From: Paenibacillus_E qinlingensis
Lineage (GTDB): Bacteria; Bacillota; Bacilli; Paenibacillales; NBRC-103111
Assembly (NCBI RefSeq): GCF_028746185.1
Contig: NZ_JAQIVH010000025.1
Coordinates: 8,274-72,273, forward strand
Direction: 5' to 3'
Length of the DNA stretch: 64,000 nt
Made by a program: the position numbers and the translations under genes. Below, in pieces: positions 8,574-16,384 of this stretch. The first letter of the stretch is position 1. Each line of letters begins with the position of its first letter. Under the pieces are notes generated by a model. The model saw only the letters and a program-made list of their open reading frames with translations. It had not been told where the DNA came from and searched no databases.

Positions 8574-8618
8574 AAGAAGAAGCTCCCCTTCTGACCAGTG
8601 GTCAAGGGGAGCTTCTTC
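8574..8618. terminator. Bidirectional terminator between the S8 protease and argS
   Basis: AAGAAGCTCCCCTT ... AAGGGGAGCTTCTT, a perfect 14-bp stem flanked by A-rich and T-rich sides, located between the two convergent genes. Confidence 0.85.
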
Positions 8619-8632
8619 TGGCTGAGCGGGTG

Positions 8633-10306
8633 TTACATCCGCTCAGGGGCCGATACGCCAACCACGCGAAGCGTGTTGGCTAGGGTCGTGCGGAGCGCGC
8701 CGAGCAACGCGAGGCGTGCTTGGGTTAAGGCTGCGTCATCTGTGATGACGTAGTGGCCTCTATAGTAGCTATGGAACTGGCTTGCCAGTTCGTAGACATA
8801 GCGGATCATGCGGTGCGGCGTGTACTGCTCAGCAGCAATGGCGATCTCTTCCGGAAGCTCGCCGATCTTGCGCAGCAAGTCGAACTCGGCTTCCGATGTA
8901 AGCTGGGACAGGTCCACCTGTTCCAGCGGGAGCACAGCGATATTCTGCTCTTCCGCCTGGCGGAAGATGCTGCAAATCCGTGCATGGGCATATTGCACAT
9001 AGAACACGGGATTCTCATTGGACTGGGAGACCGCCAAGTCCATGTCAAAATCCAAATGCGAGTCCATACTCCGCATTGCGAAGAAATAACGAATCGGGTC
9101 AACGCCGACTTCGTCCATCAAGTCTTCCATCGTAACGGCTTTGCCGGTACGTTTGGACATTTTAACCTTTTCACCATTCTGGAATAAGCTCACCATTTGG
9201 GCGATTAGCACAACGAGGCGGTCTGCTTCAAAACCAAGGGCCGTCATAGCCGCTTTCATACGCGGAATGTAGCCATGATGATCTGCGCCCCAAATATTAA
9301 TTAAGCGGTCGTAGCCGCGTCCGAATTTATTACGGTGGTACGCGATGTCCGGCGTAAGGTAGGTGAAGGATCCGTCGTTCTTAATCAGAACACGGTTCTT
9401 GTCATCCCCAAGCGGTGTCGTATTCAACCATGTTGCGCCCTCTTCTTCATAGATATGACCATTATCCCGCAGCTCTTGAAGCACAGGCGGAATGAGATTA
9501 TCTTCATAGATGGACGTCTCGGAGAACCAGTGGTCAAAATGAACACCGAAGCGGCCTAAGTCGCGTTTGATTTTGTCTAGCTCTTTCTCAAGTCCATAGG
9601 TGCGGAAATAAGCACGACGTTCTTCGTCCGACAAACTCAGTAGACGATCACCTTCTGAAGCTGCGAGTTCCGTTGCAAAGCCTTTGATATCTTCACCAAA
9701 ATAGCCATCCTCTGGCATTTCCGCTTCTTGTCCAAGCGCTTGCAGATAGCGTGCTTCGATGGATTTCGCCAAATTGACGACTTGATTCCCCGCATCATTA
9801 ATGTAGTATTCACGAGAAACGTCATAGCCTGCTAGATCTAATACGTTACAAAGAACATCACCAACAGCTGCGCCGCGTGCATGTCCCAAGTGAAGGGAAC
9901 CTGTAGGATTCGCGCTAACGAACTCTACTTGCACTTTGAGCCCTTGTCCTACGTTTGATTCTCCATAGCGTTCACCAAGCTTCGCCACATCAGCAATCAC
10001 CGGGTAGAGGTAGACTTGATTCATTTTAAAATTGATAAAGCCTGGGCCCGCAATTTCCGCTTGCGCAATACTCGCTTCATCCTTGTTCAGGTTGGCGATG
10101 ATTTGCTCGGCAATTTGTCTCGGATTCTGCTTCGCAATACGCGTCAGCTGCATCGCTACATTCGTCGCGAAATCGCCATGTGTCTTCTCTTTCGGCACTT
10201 CTAGAATGATTTCTGGCAGTTGCTCCTCGGAGACGATACCTGCCGCTAGAACAGCCTCTTTAATTGCTTGCTTTACTTTCGCTTTCACTTCGTTAAGAAC
10301 ATCCAT
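8633..10306 (-). CDS. argS: Arginyl-tRNA synthetase
   Basis: Class I aminoacyl-tRNA synthetase that charges tRNA-Arg; 557 residues, full length. The HIGH motif is HLGHARGAAVG (near residue 136) and the KMSKS motif is KMSKRTGKAV (near residue 382). The N-terminal Arg-tRNA synthetase additional domain (1-90) and the C-terminal DALR anticodon domain (IRYVYELASQFHSYY) are present. The ribosome site GGAGGAG lies inside the 3' end of ywiB, five bases away, so translation is probably coupled. Confidence 0.97.
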   Translation of the reverse strand: MDVLNEVKAKVKQAIKEAVLAAGIVSEEQLPEIILEVPKEKTHGDFATNVAMQLTRIAKQNPRQIAEQIIANLNKDEASIAQAEIAGPGFINFKMNQVYLYPVIADVAKLGERYGESNVGQGLKVQVEFVSANPTGSLHLGHARGAAVGDVLCNVLDLAGYDVSREYYINDAGNQVVNLAKSIEARYLQALGQEAEMPEDGYFGEDIKGFATELAASEGDRLLSLSDEERRAYFRTYGLEKELDKIKRDLGRFGVHFDHWFSETSIYEDNLIPPVLQELRDNGHIYEEEGATWLNTTPLGDDKNRVLIKNDGSFTYLTPDIAYHRNKFGRGYDRLINIWGADHHGYIPRMKAAMTALGFEADRLVVLIAQMVSLFQNGEKVKMSKRTGKAVTMEDLMDEVGVDPIRYFFAMRSMDSHLDFDMDLAVSQSNENPVFYVQYAHARICSIFRQAEEQNIAVLPLEQVDLSQLTSEAEFDLLRKIGELPEEIAIAAEQYTPHRMIRYVYELASQFHSYYRGHYVITDDAALTQARLALLGALRTTLANTLRVVGVSAPERM

Positions 10307-10311
10307 TTGTC

Positions 10312-10722
10312 TTACTCCTCCTGAATTAACAACTTGATTCGATAGGCTCCTGTATGTGTGCCTGATGCATATAGATCATAGCTCCACCTCGTAATCCCGA
10401 TGCCATGGATAGCCTCCGAGGTCAGCTTGTGCGTCTCAATTTCCAGTTCCATTCGGAGCTGTGGTGTGTGATAAAAGCCGGTCCGCTTCTCTCCAGGAAC
10501 GAAGGTTTGCTCCGCTTGTACATCCCCTTGGCGAATAATACGGATCTGATTATCTTCGAGCTTAATGATCGTCACGGTCCGTCCAAGCTCATTCGGCTCT
10601 TCTTCATAGCGGATATAGGTATGATCGCCCTTGCGATACAGATCCCCGCGCGCCTTCTGCACTGTGGTCTCACTCCCGCTTCGACTCTCGATTCGAATCC
10701 GCACCCGCTGCTTGTCCGTCAT
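10312..10722 (-). CDS. ywiB: YwiB/DUF1934 family protein
   Basis: Small beta-barrel protein of the DUF1934 family, 136 residues, calycin-like; the function is not established. It begins MTDKQRVRIRIESRSGSETT. ATG at 10722 was chosen over the longer frame (10773) because AGAGGGG precedes it by 11 bases and homologues start here. It is immediately upstream of argS, the conserved argS-ywiB pairing of Bacillaceae. Confidence 0.85.
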   Translation of the reverse strand: MTDKQRVRIRIESRSGSETTVQKARGDLYRKGDHTYIRYEEEPNELGRTVTIIKLEDNQIRIIRQGDVQAEQTFVPGEKRTGFYHTPQLRMELEIETHKLTSEAIHGIGITRWSYDLYASGTHTGAYRIKLLIQEE

Positions 10723-10947
10723 GATTCGATAATCCCCTCTTCTTCTGTTGCTACGAAAGACAACTCGTGTCACAACGTAGGCATGTTAGCTAATAGTTTA
10801 TATGAAAGAATAAGTAAATTCAATGCATGGAAGGGTTTGAGAGGATTGGAGACGAGTTCGTGATTGGCAAAAGATGATGATAAAACCTCTATCGAAGCCA
10901 TTTAAGGATGAGCGACCGCGCTTAGATGATGGTATTTCGCCAAATAG

Positions 10948-10980
10948 AAAGACGTTTTCGGAAACTGAAAACGTCTTTTC
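10948..10980. terminator. Bidirectional terminator-like hairpin
   Basis: AAAGACGTTTTC, 7-base loop, GAAAACGTCTTTTC, between the promoter side of ywiB and the end of the DinB gene. No gene was seen in 10723-10987; the hairpin could be a relic or end an undetected short transcript. Confidence 0.6.
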
Positions 10981-10987
10981 TATTGTG

Positions 10988-11029
10988 AAAAAAAGCCTCC
11001 TCATCCGCTGGAAAACGGATAAGGAAGCT
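10988..11029 (-). terminator. Terminator of the DinB gene at 11043
   Basis: Minus strand AGCTTCC-TT-ATCCG, loop, CGGAT-G-AGGAGGCT followed by TTTTTTT; it lies 14 bp past the stop codon. Confidence 0.85.
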
Positions 11030-11042
11030 CGTATGTTTATGC

Positions 11043-11546
11043 TTATAACGCCGGAACTGGCCTTCCGATAGCTGCCCACTGCTCTTTGGCTGGACCATAG
11101 GCGCCGACAACGGGGAGTCCCGCCTGACGCATCAGAATAGTCAATTGGCCGCGATGATGAATTTCATGCTTCAAGAAGCTGTATAGGGTTGTGCCGATCG
11201 TCCACTGCATTCCAAACATGGTAACCACTTCTTGCAGATTTTCGTCCTTCCATTGCGTTCGGATCGCGCTGAGTATGTTCTGCGTTGTTGTCCGATACGC
11301 ATCTGCAATGACTGCTGCCTCTGCAGGTGGCACGCTTACAGCAGCCGGTGATTCGAATTCCAGCCCCGTTCCGTATAGCATGCCTCGTTCCGCATGGACC
11401 AGATGCCAAGCAATATAACCAAGTGGACGGTAGCCTTCGGCTTGAATTTGGCTTAGGGACTCATCTGTTAATGTATCCAGCAGCTGCTGCGTTGTAGTCG
11501 ATTCCATTTGGTATTCATGAATGAAGCTTTCAATCGTTGTAAACAT
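11043..11546 (-). CDS. DinB-family (DUF664/YfiT-like) putative metal-dependent protein
   Basis: Four-helix-bundle DinB superfamily protein of 167 residues. The three metal-ligand histidines typical of the fold are seen in IAWHLVHAE (about residue 47-50) and KHEIHHRGQL (about 126-131). Members act in damage-inducible or thiol-transferase roles; the substrate here cannot be predicted. AGGAGG lies eight bases before the ATG. It appears monocistronic with its own terminator. A second DinB paralogue is at 28302. Confidence 0.85.
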   Translation of the reverse strand: MFTTIESFIHEYQMESTTTQQLLDTLTDESLSQIQAEGYRPLGYIAWHLVHAERGMLYGTGLEFESPAAVSVPPAEAAVIADAYRTTTQNILSAIRTQWKDENLQEVVTMFGMQWTIGTTLYSFLKHEIHHRGQLTILMRQAGLPVVGAYGPAKEQWAAIGRPVPAL

Positions 11547-11785
11547 ATATAAAACCTCCTAGGGATAGTGGTGGTACAGGCTCGCTTGTACTTGGTGCTA
11601 GTGATGACACTTCTGACTTCATTGGTGCTCACACTGCTGCGATTCATGTCCTGTCCTTATGTTTACAGTATAGCTAGGTGCTACTGACAGCTGTATGGCA
11701 GTGATTGAAATTTGTTTTAGGAAGAGTTGTTACTTGAAGGAACGTAAGAGAGTTAAGTGAGTTGAGTTGGGGGAGCGCCAAGGGT

Positions 11786-11972
11786 ATGAAGGGGAACGTC
11801 AGTGCGTTATTGGGCTCAAAAGTAGCTGGACATAGGATCAAGGGGAACGTGGATGCCTTATTCTTCCTAAAAGTGATGCAAGACCTGCAAATTAGCTGAA
11901 TTAGCGCACTGCCGTTCCCCTCAAGTCTGAAAATGACGAATATGGCTCAAATAGCGCACCCTAGTTCCGTTA
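11786..11972. repeat. Four-unit inverted array with GGGGAACG cores
   Basis: Units at 11791 and 11842 read GGGGAACGTCAGTGCGTTAT and GGGGAACGTGGATGCCTTAT; units at 11901 and 11949 are the reverse complement type (TTAGCGCACTGCCGTTCCCC and a weaker ATAGCGCACCCTAGTTCCG). Units of about 22-26 bp are separated by 25-35 bp, two facing two. No coding potential. Confidence 0.6.
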
Positions 11973-12035
11973 CATTGGTAAGTTTGTAGTCGGCAAATAG
12001 ATGAGGGAGGATAAAAGCAGGAGTCGGAAGCCTGA

Positions 12036-12068
12036 TGAGTGCGAGATGGGTGCGAGATGGGTGCGAGA
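12036..12068 (+). repeat. 11-bp tandem repeat, three copies
   Basis: GAGTGCGAGAT, GGGTGCGAGAT, GGGTGCGAGAG in direct succession, 45 bp before the heptamer array. Confidence 0.75.
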
Positions 12069-12113
12069 GTGAGTATCCAGTTGATTATTGCAAATGAGGT
12101 TCTAGGGGGTTGA

Positions 12114-12197
12114 GTTCGGGGTTCGGGGTTCGGGGTTCGGGGTTCGGGGTTCGGGGTTCGGGGTTCGGGGTTCGGGGTTCGGGGTTCGGGGTTCAGG
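12114..12197 (+). repeat. GTTCGGG heptamer tandem array, 11 perfect copies (G-quadruplex motif)
   Basis: Eleven perfect GTTCGGG units (12114-12190) followed by the degenerate GTTCAGG. On the plus strand this gives GGGG runs separated by TTC, a telomere-like pattern with clear G-quadruplex potential. All six frames stay open across most of it, producing artefactual Pro-Asn/Gly-Phe peptides. It lies within the 760-bp gene-free interval 11547-12307, which otherwise holds the GGGGAACG array and the speE terminator. Confidence 0.95.
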
Positions 12198-12242
12198 TCG
12201 GTAGTAAGATTGAAGCTGAAGCTTGGGTCCATGCCAGCACGC

Positions 12243-12271
12243 AAAAAAGGAAGCCGACTAATCGGCTCCCT
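12243..12271 (-). terminator. speE terminator
   Basis: Minus strand GGAGCCGAT, loop TAGT, CGGCTTCC and TTTTTT, 36 bp downstream of the speE stop. Confidence 0.85.
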
Positions 12272-12307
12272 CTTCTATTCAAATCCTATTATCCGCGATT
12301 CCGCAGT

Positions 12308-13135
12308 TTATTTAATCAAATCTTCAACGAATCTAGGCAACACGAACGCTGCTTTGTGCAAGCGTGGCGTGTAGTATTTCGTTGGGAATTCAGGGATTGC
12401 TGATTCTTCTACTTGAAGTGGATCGTGCTTTTTGCTGCCCATTGTGAATGTCCATAGACCACTTGGGTATGTAGGGATATTCGCACTGTATACACGAACG
12501 ATCGGGAAAATTTCTTTCACGTCGCGATTTACGGTTTGGATCAAATCCGCTTTGAACCATGGGTTATCCGTTTGAGCAACGAAGATCCCGTCTTCTTTTA
12601 ACGCATCGAAAATCCCTTGGTAGAAACCTTTGGAGAACAGCTCAACAGCTGGGCCTACAGGCTCTGTGGAATCGACCATGATGACATCATAAGTGTTTTT
12701 GTGATCGTGGATGTGCATGTAGCCATCATTAACGATAACTTCAACGCGCGGGTTGTCCAACTCACCAGCGATCGTTGGCAGGTATTTCTTGGAATACTCG
12801 ATAACTTTGCCATCGATATCAACAAGAACGGCTTTCTTTACTTTCGGGTGCTTCATGATTTCACGAATAACGCCACCATCGCCGCCACCTACTACAAGTA
12901 CGTACTCTGGGTTCGGGTGAGTAACAAGCGCTGGGTGAGCAACCATTTCATGATAAACGAATTCGTCTCTCACTGTTGTCATAACCATGCCGTCAAGCGT
13001 TAACATCGTGCCCCACTCTTCAGTTTCGATCATGGATAGATCTTGGAAATCTGTTTGTTCTCTTACATAAGTTTCAGTCACTTTTGCCGTGATACCGAAG
13101 CTATCCGTTTGTTTCTCTGTGTACCATAATTCCAT
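12308..13135 (-). CDS. speE: Spermidine synthase
   Basis: Transfers the aminopropyl group of decarboxylated S-adenosylmethionine to putrescine. The 275 residues begin MELWYTEKQTD. The nucleotide-binding motif VLVVGGGDGGVIRE, the acidic residues VLVDIDGKVIEYSKKYLP and the catalytic-loop motif VDSTEPVGPA are present. ATG at 13135 (GAAGGG upstream) was chosen over the longer frame at 13183, which lacks a ribosome site and family homology. It is divergent from the PBP gene, as in B. subtilis. No speB or speD lies nearby in this window. Confidence 0.95.
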   Translation of the reverse strand: MELWYTEKQTDSFGITAKVTETYVREQTDFQDLSMIETEEWGTMLTLDGMVMTTVRDEFVYHEMVAHPALVTHPNPEYVLVVGGGDGGVIREIMKHPKVKKAVLVDIDGKVIEYSKKYLPTIAGELDNPRVEVIVNDGYMHIHDHKNTYDVIMVDSTEPVGPAVELFSKGFYQGIFDALKEDGIFVAQTDNPWFKADLIQTVNRDVKEIFPIVRVYSANIPTYPSGLWTFTMGSKKHDPLQVEESAIPEFPTKYYTPRLHKAAFVLPRFVEDLIK

Positions 13136-13269
13136 AAGTAACCCTTCTTTCGCTTCTCTATTTGGATGAATAATTCCTGACATTGGTTATCTCTAACAGT
13201 GTTCCACCAGCCCAAAAAGTCATACGAGTTCGGACGCTAATTTCCAGTCCCTTGACACGCACAAATTGT

Positions 13270-13297
13270 ATTATAGTTCATTACCCCCAAAATGCAA
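13270..13297 (-). promoter_or_regulatory. speE promoter
   Basis: TTGCAT, 16-bp spacer, TATAAT on the minus strand, leaving a leader of about 130 nt before speE. Confidence 0.65.
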
Positions 13298-13420
13298 TAT
13301 TTTCCTTGATCTTTTAACCATTTAACAAAAAATATTTACAATTCGTTGAATACGGACTGCCATGCTTTTCCATACTGGTTAATAGCGCATTTGGGCAAGG
13401 AGAAGGGAGGCATGGGAAGC

Positions 13421-15532
13421 ATGTCCGACAATGAGAATAATGAGAAGCCCCGCCAACAAACACCAGAAACACAATCTGCCCGACGGAAAGATGAAATTCC
13501 TGCTTCCATGCGATGGATGAGACGAATCAAGAAGACCTTTTCGTTCTTTTTTACCTGCAGCCTGTTGTTGCTCATCGGAGCCGCTGTCTTTCTAGTTTAT
13601 TTGCGCTCCCAAACCCTTCCCGTCACCAAAACGATGCAAACCTCTCAGATGTATGATGTGCATGGCGAGGTGATTGATACCTTTTATTCAGGGCAAAATC
13701 GGCAGGTGGTTTCATTAAATGAAATCTCACCTTACTTAATACATGCAACGCTCGCCGTGGAAGACCAGCATTTCTACGATCATTTCGGTGTGGATGTCAA
13801 AGCCGTAGCACGTGCGGCCATTGTGAATGTCCAAGCGATGGCGAAGGTGCAAGGAGCCGGCACAATCACGCAACAGTTAGCTCGAAACCTTTACTTAACT
13901 CATGATCGTACGTGGACGCGCAAAATCAAGGAAACGGTGTATGCCATCCAAATGGAAATGCAGCTGGGCAAAGATGATATCCTCGCTGATTATTTGAATC
14001 AAATCTATTATGGTCATTCGACCTATGGGATTGAGACTGCTTCTGAGCTTTTCTTTGGCAAGCATGCCAGTGAATTAACCTTAGCAGAGAGCGCTATGAT
14101 CGCTGGGGTGCCGAAAGGACCGCGTTACTATTCCCCCTATTATGATTTGCAAAATGCAATGGATCGGCAAAAAGTCGTTCTCCAGACGATGGTGAACAGC
14201 GGCTTTATTACCCAAAGCGCTGCTGACGCTGCAGGCAAGGAGAAGTTGACGATTCTGCCGTTAACGAAAAAGAAACCTTCCGCTGCCCCCTATTTCAGGG
14301 ATTATGTACGTAACCTTGCGACAGAGAAGCTCGGCATCACAGAAGAACAATTCGATGAAGGCGGCATCCGCATCTATACCACGCTGGATAAAAATGCCCA
14401 GCAAATTGCGGAGAATGTCATTACAAAGCAGCTTGAAGGCAAACCAGAGTTGCAGGCCGCTTTGGTCGCGGTAGACCCGCGTACAGGCGAGATCAAAGCC
14501 ATGGTCGGCGGACGCGACTATACGGAAAATCAGTTCAATCGTGTACTGTCGAATACGCGACAGCCAGGGTCTTCTTTTAAACCATTCGTGTATATGGTCG
14601 CACTCATGAATGGCTTCACCCCTGTCTCCATGGTCAAGAGTGAGCCAACGGTATTTACTTACGATGAGGGACGCCTGCAATATACGCCAAGAAATTTCAA
14701 TGACCAGTATACCAATGGGAATATTGATATGCGGCAAGCGATTTCGAAGTCGGATAATATCTATGCGGTGCACACGATTCTTGAGGTGGGTCCACAGAAG
14801 GTCATAGATTTCGCGCATAAACTCGGGATTGCTTCGCCCATGAAGCCATTGCCTTCCTTAGCGTTAGGTTCCTTCCCTGTGAGTCCATTGGAAATGGCCT
14901 CGGCCTTTGCCTCTATTGCGAATCAAGGTGTACATCATGAAACGACCGCTATTTTGCGGATCGAAGATGCTAATGGGCGTGTATTATATGAAGCGGCGCC
15001 TACGGAGGAGCAAGTGATACCACCTGCGGTTGCCTATGTGATGACTAATCTAATGGAGAGCGTGTTCGAAGAGGGTGGAACCGGTAACCGTGTAGCCAGT
15101 ACGATTAAGCGGCCAATTGCTGGCAAAACTGGCACTACCGATACGGACGCCTGGCTCGTCGGCTTCACACCAGAGCTATCTACGGCAGTCTGGGTTGGTT
15201 ATGACAAGAGCCGTAACATCACAACGGTGGAATCACATCTTGCCTCACCAATCTTCGCGGATTTCACCGAACAGACCTTGGATGCGATCCCGCCAAAGCT
15301 GTTCCCGATCCCTGAAGGTGTATCGACCGTTTACATTGATCCCGTGAGCGGCAAATTGTCGAATGAGGACTGTCCGAATTCTAAAATGGAAGCTTTCCTT
15401 GTTGGTACTGAACCAACCACATATTGTACAGGAAAACCCGCTAATCCAGATGCAGCAGGCGGTCAGAAAGCAGGTCCCAAAGGCGATAACGGCTCTTGGT
15501 GGAACGATCTAAAACGCTGGTGGAACGACTAA
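13421..15532 (+). CDS. pbpG: Class A penicillin-binding protein (PbpG/PBP1A-like)
   Basis: Bifunctional peptidoglycan glycosyltransferase and DD-transpeptidase, 703 residues. Layout: cytoplasmic basic N-terminus, one membrane anchor (about 35-58), GT51 domain with catalytic Glu114 (EDQHFYDHFG) and GAGTITQQLARNLYL, then the transpeptidase with Ser384-Ser-Phe-Lys387 (SxxK), SKSDN (SxN) and Lys569-Thr-Gly (KTGTTD). The tail ends in a Gly/Trp-rich segment (GSWWNDLKRWWND). GGGAGG stands one base before the ATG at 13412 but ten before 13421, so the latter was chosen. Divergent from speE and next to ywhD, the position of B. subtilis pbpG. Confidence 0.93.
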   Translation: MSDNENNEKPRQQTPETQSARRKDEIPASMRWMRRIKKTFSFFFTCSLLLLIGAAVFLVYLRSQTLPVTKTMQTSQMYDVHGEVIDTFYSGQNRQVVSLNEISPYLIHATLAVEDQHFYDHFGVDVKAVARAAIVNVQAMAKVQGAGTITQQLARNLYLTHDRTWTRKIKETVYAIQMEMQLGKDDILADYLNQIYYGHSTYGIETASELFFGKHASELTLAESAMIAGVPKGPRYYSPYYDLQNAMDRQKVVLQTMVNSGFITQSAADAAGKEKLTILPLTKKKPSAAPYFRDYVRNLATEKLGITEEQFDEGGIRIYTTLDKNAQQIAENVITKQLEGKPELQAALVAVDPRTGEIKAMVGGRDYTENQFNRVLSNTRQPGSSFKPFVYMVALMNGFTPVSMVKSEPTVFTYDEGRLQYTPRNFNDQYTNGNIDMRQAISKSDNIYAVHTILEVGPQKVIDFAHKLGIASPMKPLPSLALGSFPVSPLEMASAFASIANQGVHHETTAILRIEDANGRVLYEAAPTEEQVIPPAVAYVMTNLMESVFEEGGTGNRVASTIKRPIAGKTGTTDTDAWLVGFTPELSTAVWVGYDKSRNITTVESHLASPIFADFTEQTLDAIPPKLFPIPEGVSTVYIDPVSGKLSNEDCPNSKMEAFLVGTEPTTYCTGKPANPDAAGGQKAGPKGDNGSWWNDLKRWWND

Positions 15533-15553
15533 TTCAGCCGAAGAAGACAACAC

Positions 15554-15592
15554 AAAAAGGCAGCACTAAGCGCGTCTTAGTCCTGCCTTTTT
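15554..15592. terminator. Terminator after the PBP gene
   Basis: AAAAAGGCAG-CACTAAG, loop, CTTAGTC-CTGCCTTTTT; symmetric enough to work in both directions. A separate 7-bp-arm palindrome GGGTATAGTATACCC follows at 15624-15638. Confidence 0.85.
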
Positions 15593-15704
15593 GCTGTCCT
15601 AGTATATGAGGTAACATACACTAGGGTATAGTATACCCGCTTCGACATTGCGGAACAATGGATGACACATAATGTTCATATTCTCCATATTCGCCGCTTA
15701 AAGC

Positions 15705-16196
15705 TTAGGAGAGTGCGTCCTTAAGGCTTTGATCCGAGCGGTTCCACCAGTCTTCATTGTGCGCAATGAGGCAGTTTCGAAGGGCTGTTCGTTCACTGTC
15801 AGACAAGCCTTCTAGGATGAACTTACGCTTCATGGCGCCGTCCATTTTGTTCACGTGCTCCGCAAGAATCTTCCATCCGCGGCGCGCTTCGGTGTCCACT
15901 AGCATTTCGCATGCCGACATCCCCGCATAGTAGGCGCCATCTTCCGTCCGATCCACTGCTACCCATACGATCCATGCTTTACGACCATTCGGGACATCCT
16001 CCTTGTTCGTGGAGAACTTAATCCCTTTCTCGATCTTACTCTTGGCATGGAGTGTTCCTTCATCCAAATACGCTTCATCCCCATCAATAATGATGCCGGA
16101 GACGTTACTCAAATCAATGGCTCCCGCACCGAAGCCTTTGTGATTCACTTTCGAGCTTACTATATTTAAGGCCAGCTTCTTCTTATCCGCTTCCAT
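15705..16196 (-). CDS. ywhD: YwhD family protein
   Basis: Conserved Firmicutes protein of unknown function, 163 residues, soluble and without signal peptide (MEADKKKLALNIVSSKVNHKG...). ATG at 16196 has GGAAGG upstream; a GTG five codons earlier is possible. In B. subtilis ywhD likewise lies beside the class A PBP gene; here the two genes converge. No catalytic motif is recognisable. Confidence 0.85.
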   Translation of the reverse strand: MEADKKKLALNIVSSKVNHKGFGAGAIDLSNVSGIIIDGDEAYLDEGTLHAKSKIEKGIKFSTNKEDVPNGRKAWIVWVAVDRTEDGAYYAGMSACEMLVDTEARRGWKILAEHVNKMDGAMKRKFILEGLSDSERTALRNCLIAHNEDWWNRSDQSLKDALS

Positions 16197-16384
16197 AAGG
16201 GCACCTTCCACTCTACATTAGGTTAAAATGACGACATGCTTTCATTGTAGCGAAAGTCTACCGCTAGAACAAGTGGCGGCGGGCTACCACGGACATTTAA
16301 CATATTTCTTTCACCTCGCAGAAATATTCCCTAGGTTGTCTACATATACATGCTGTAGATGCTTGTTTAGGCGGGGTGAATCTC

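Noticed and set aside
11921..12403. Reading frames encoding Pro-Asn or Gly-Phe repeats on both strands
   Set aside because: They arise from the GTTCGGG heptamer array, which leaves several frames open; no ribosome site or family signal.
14261..14818. 185-residue antisense frame in the PBP gene
   Set aside because: Fully inside the pbpG coding sequence, whose transpeptidase motifs are intact; no independent signal.
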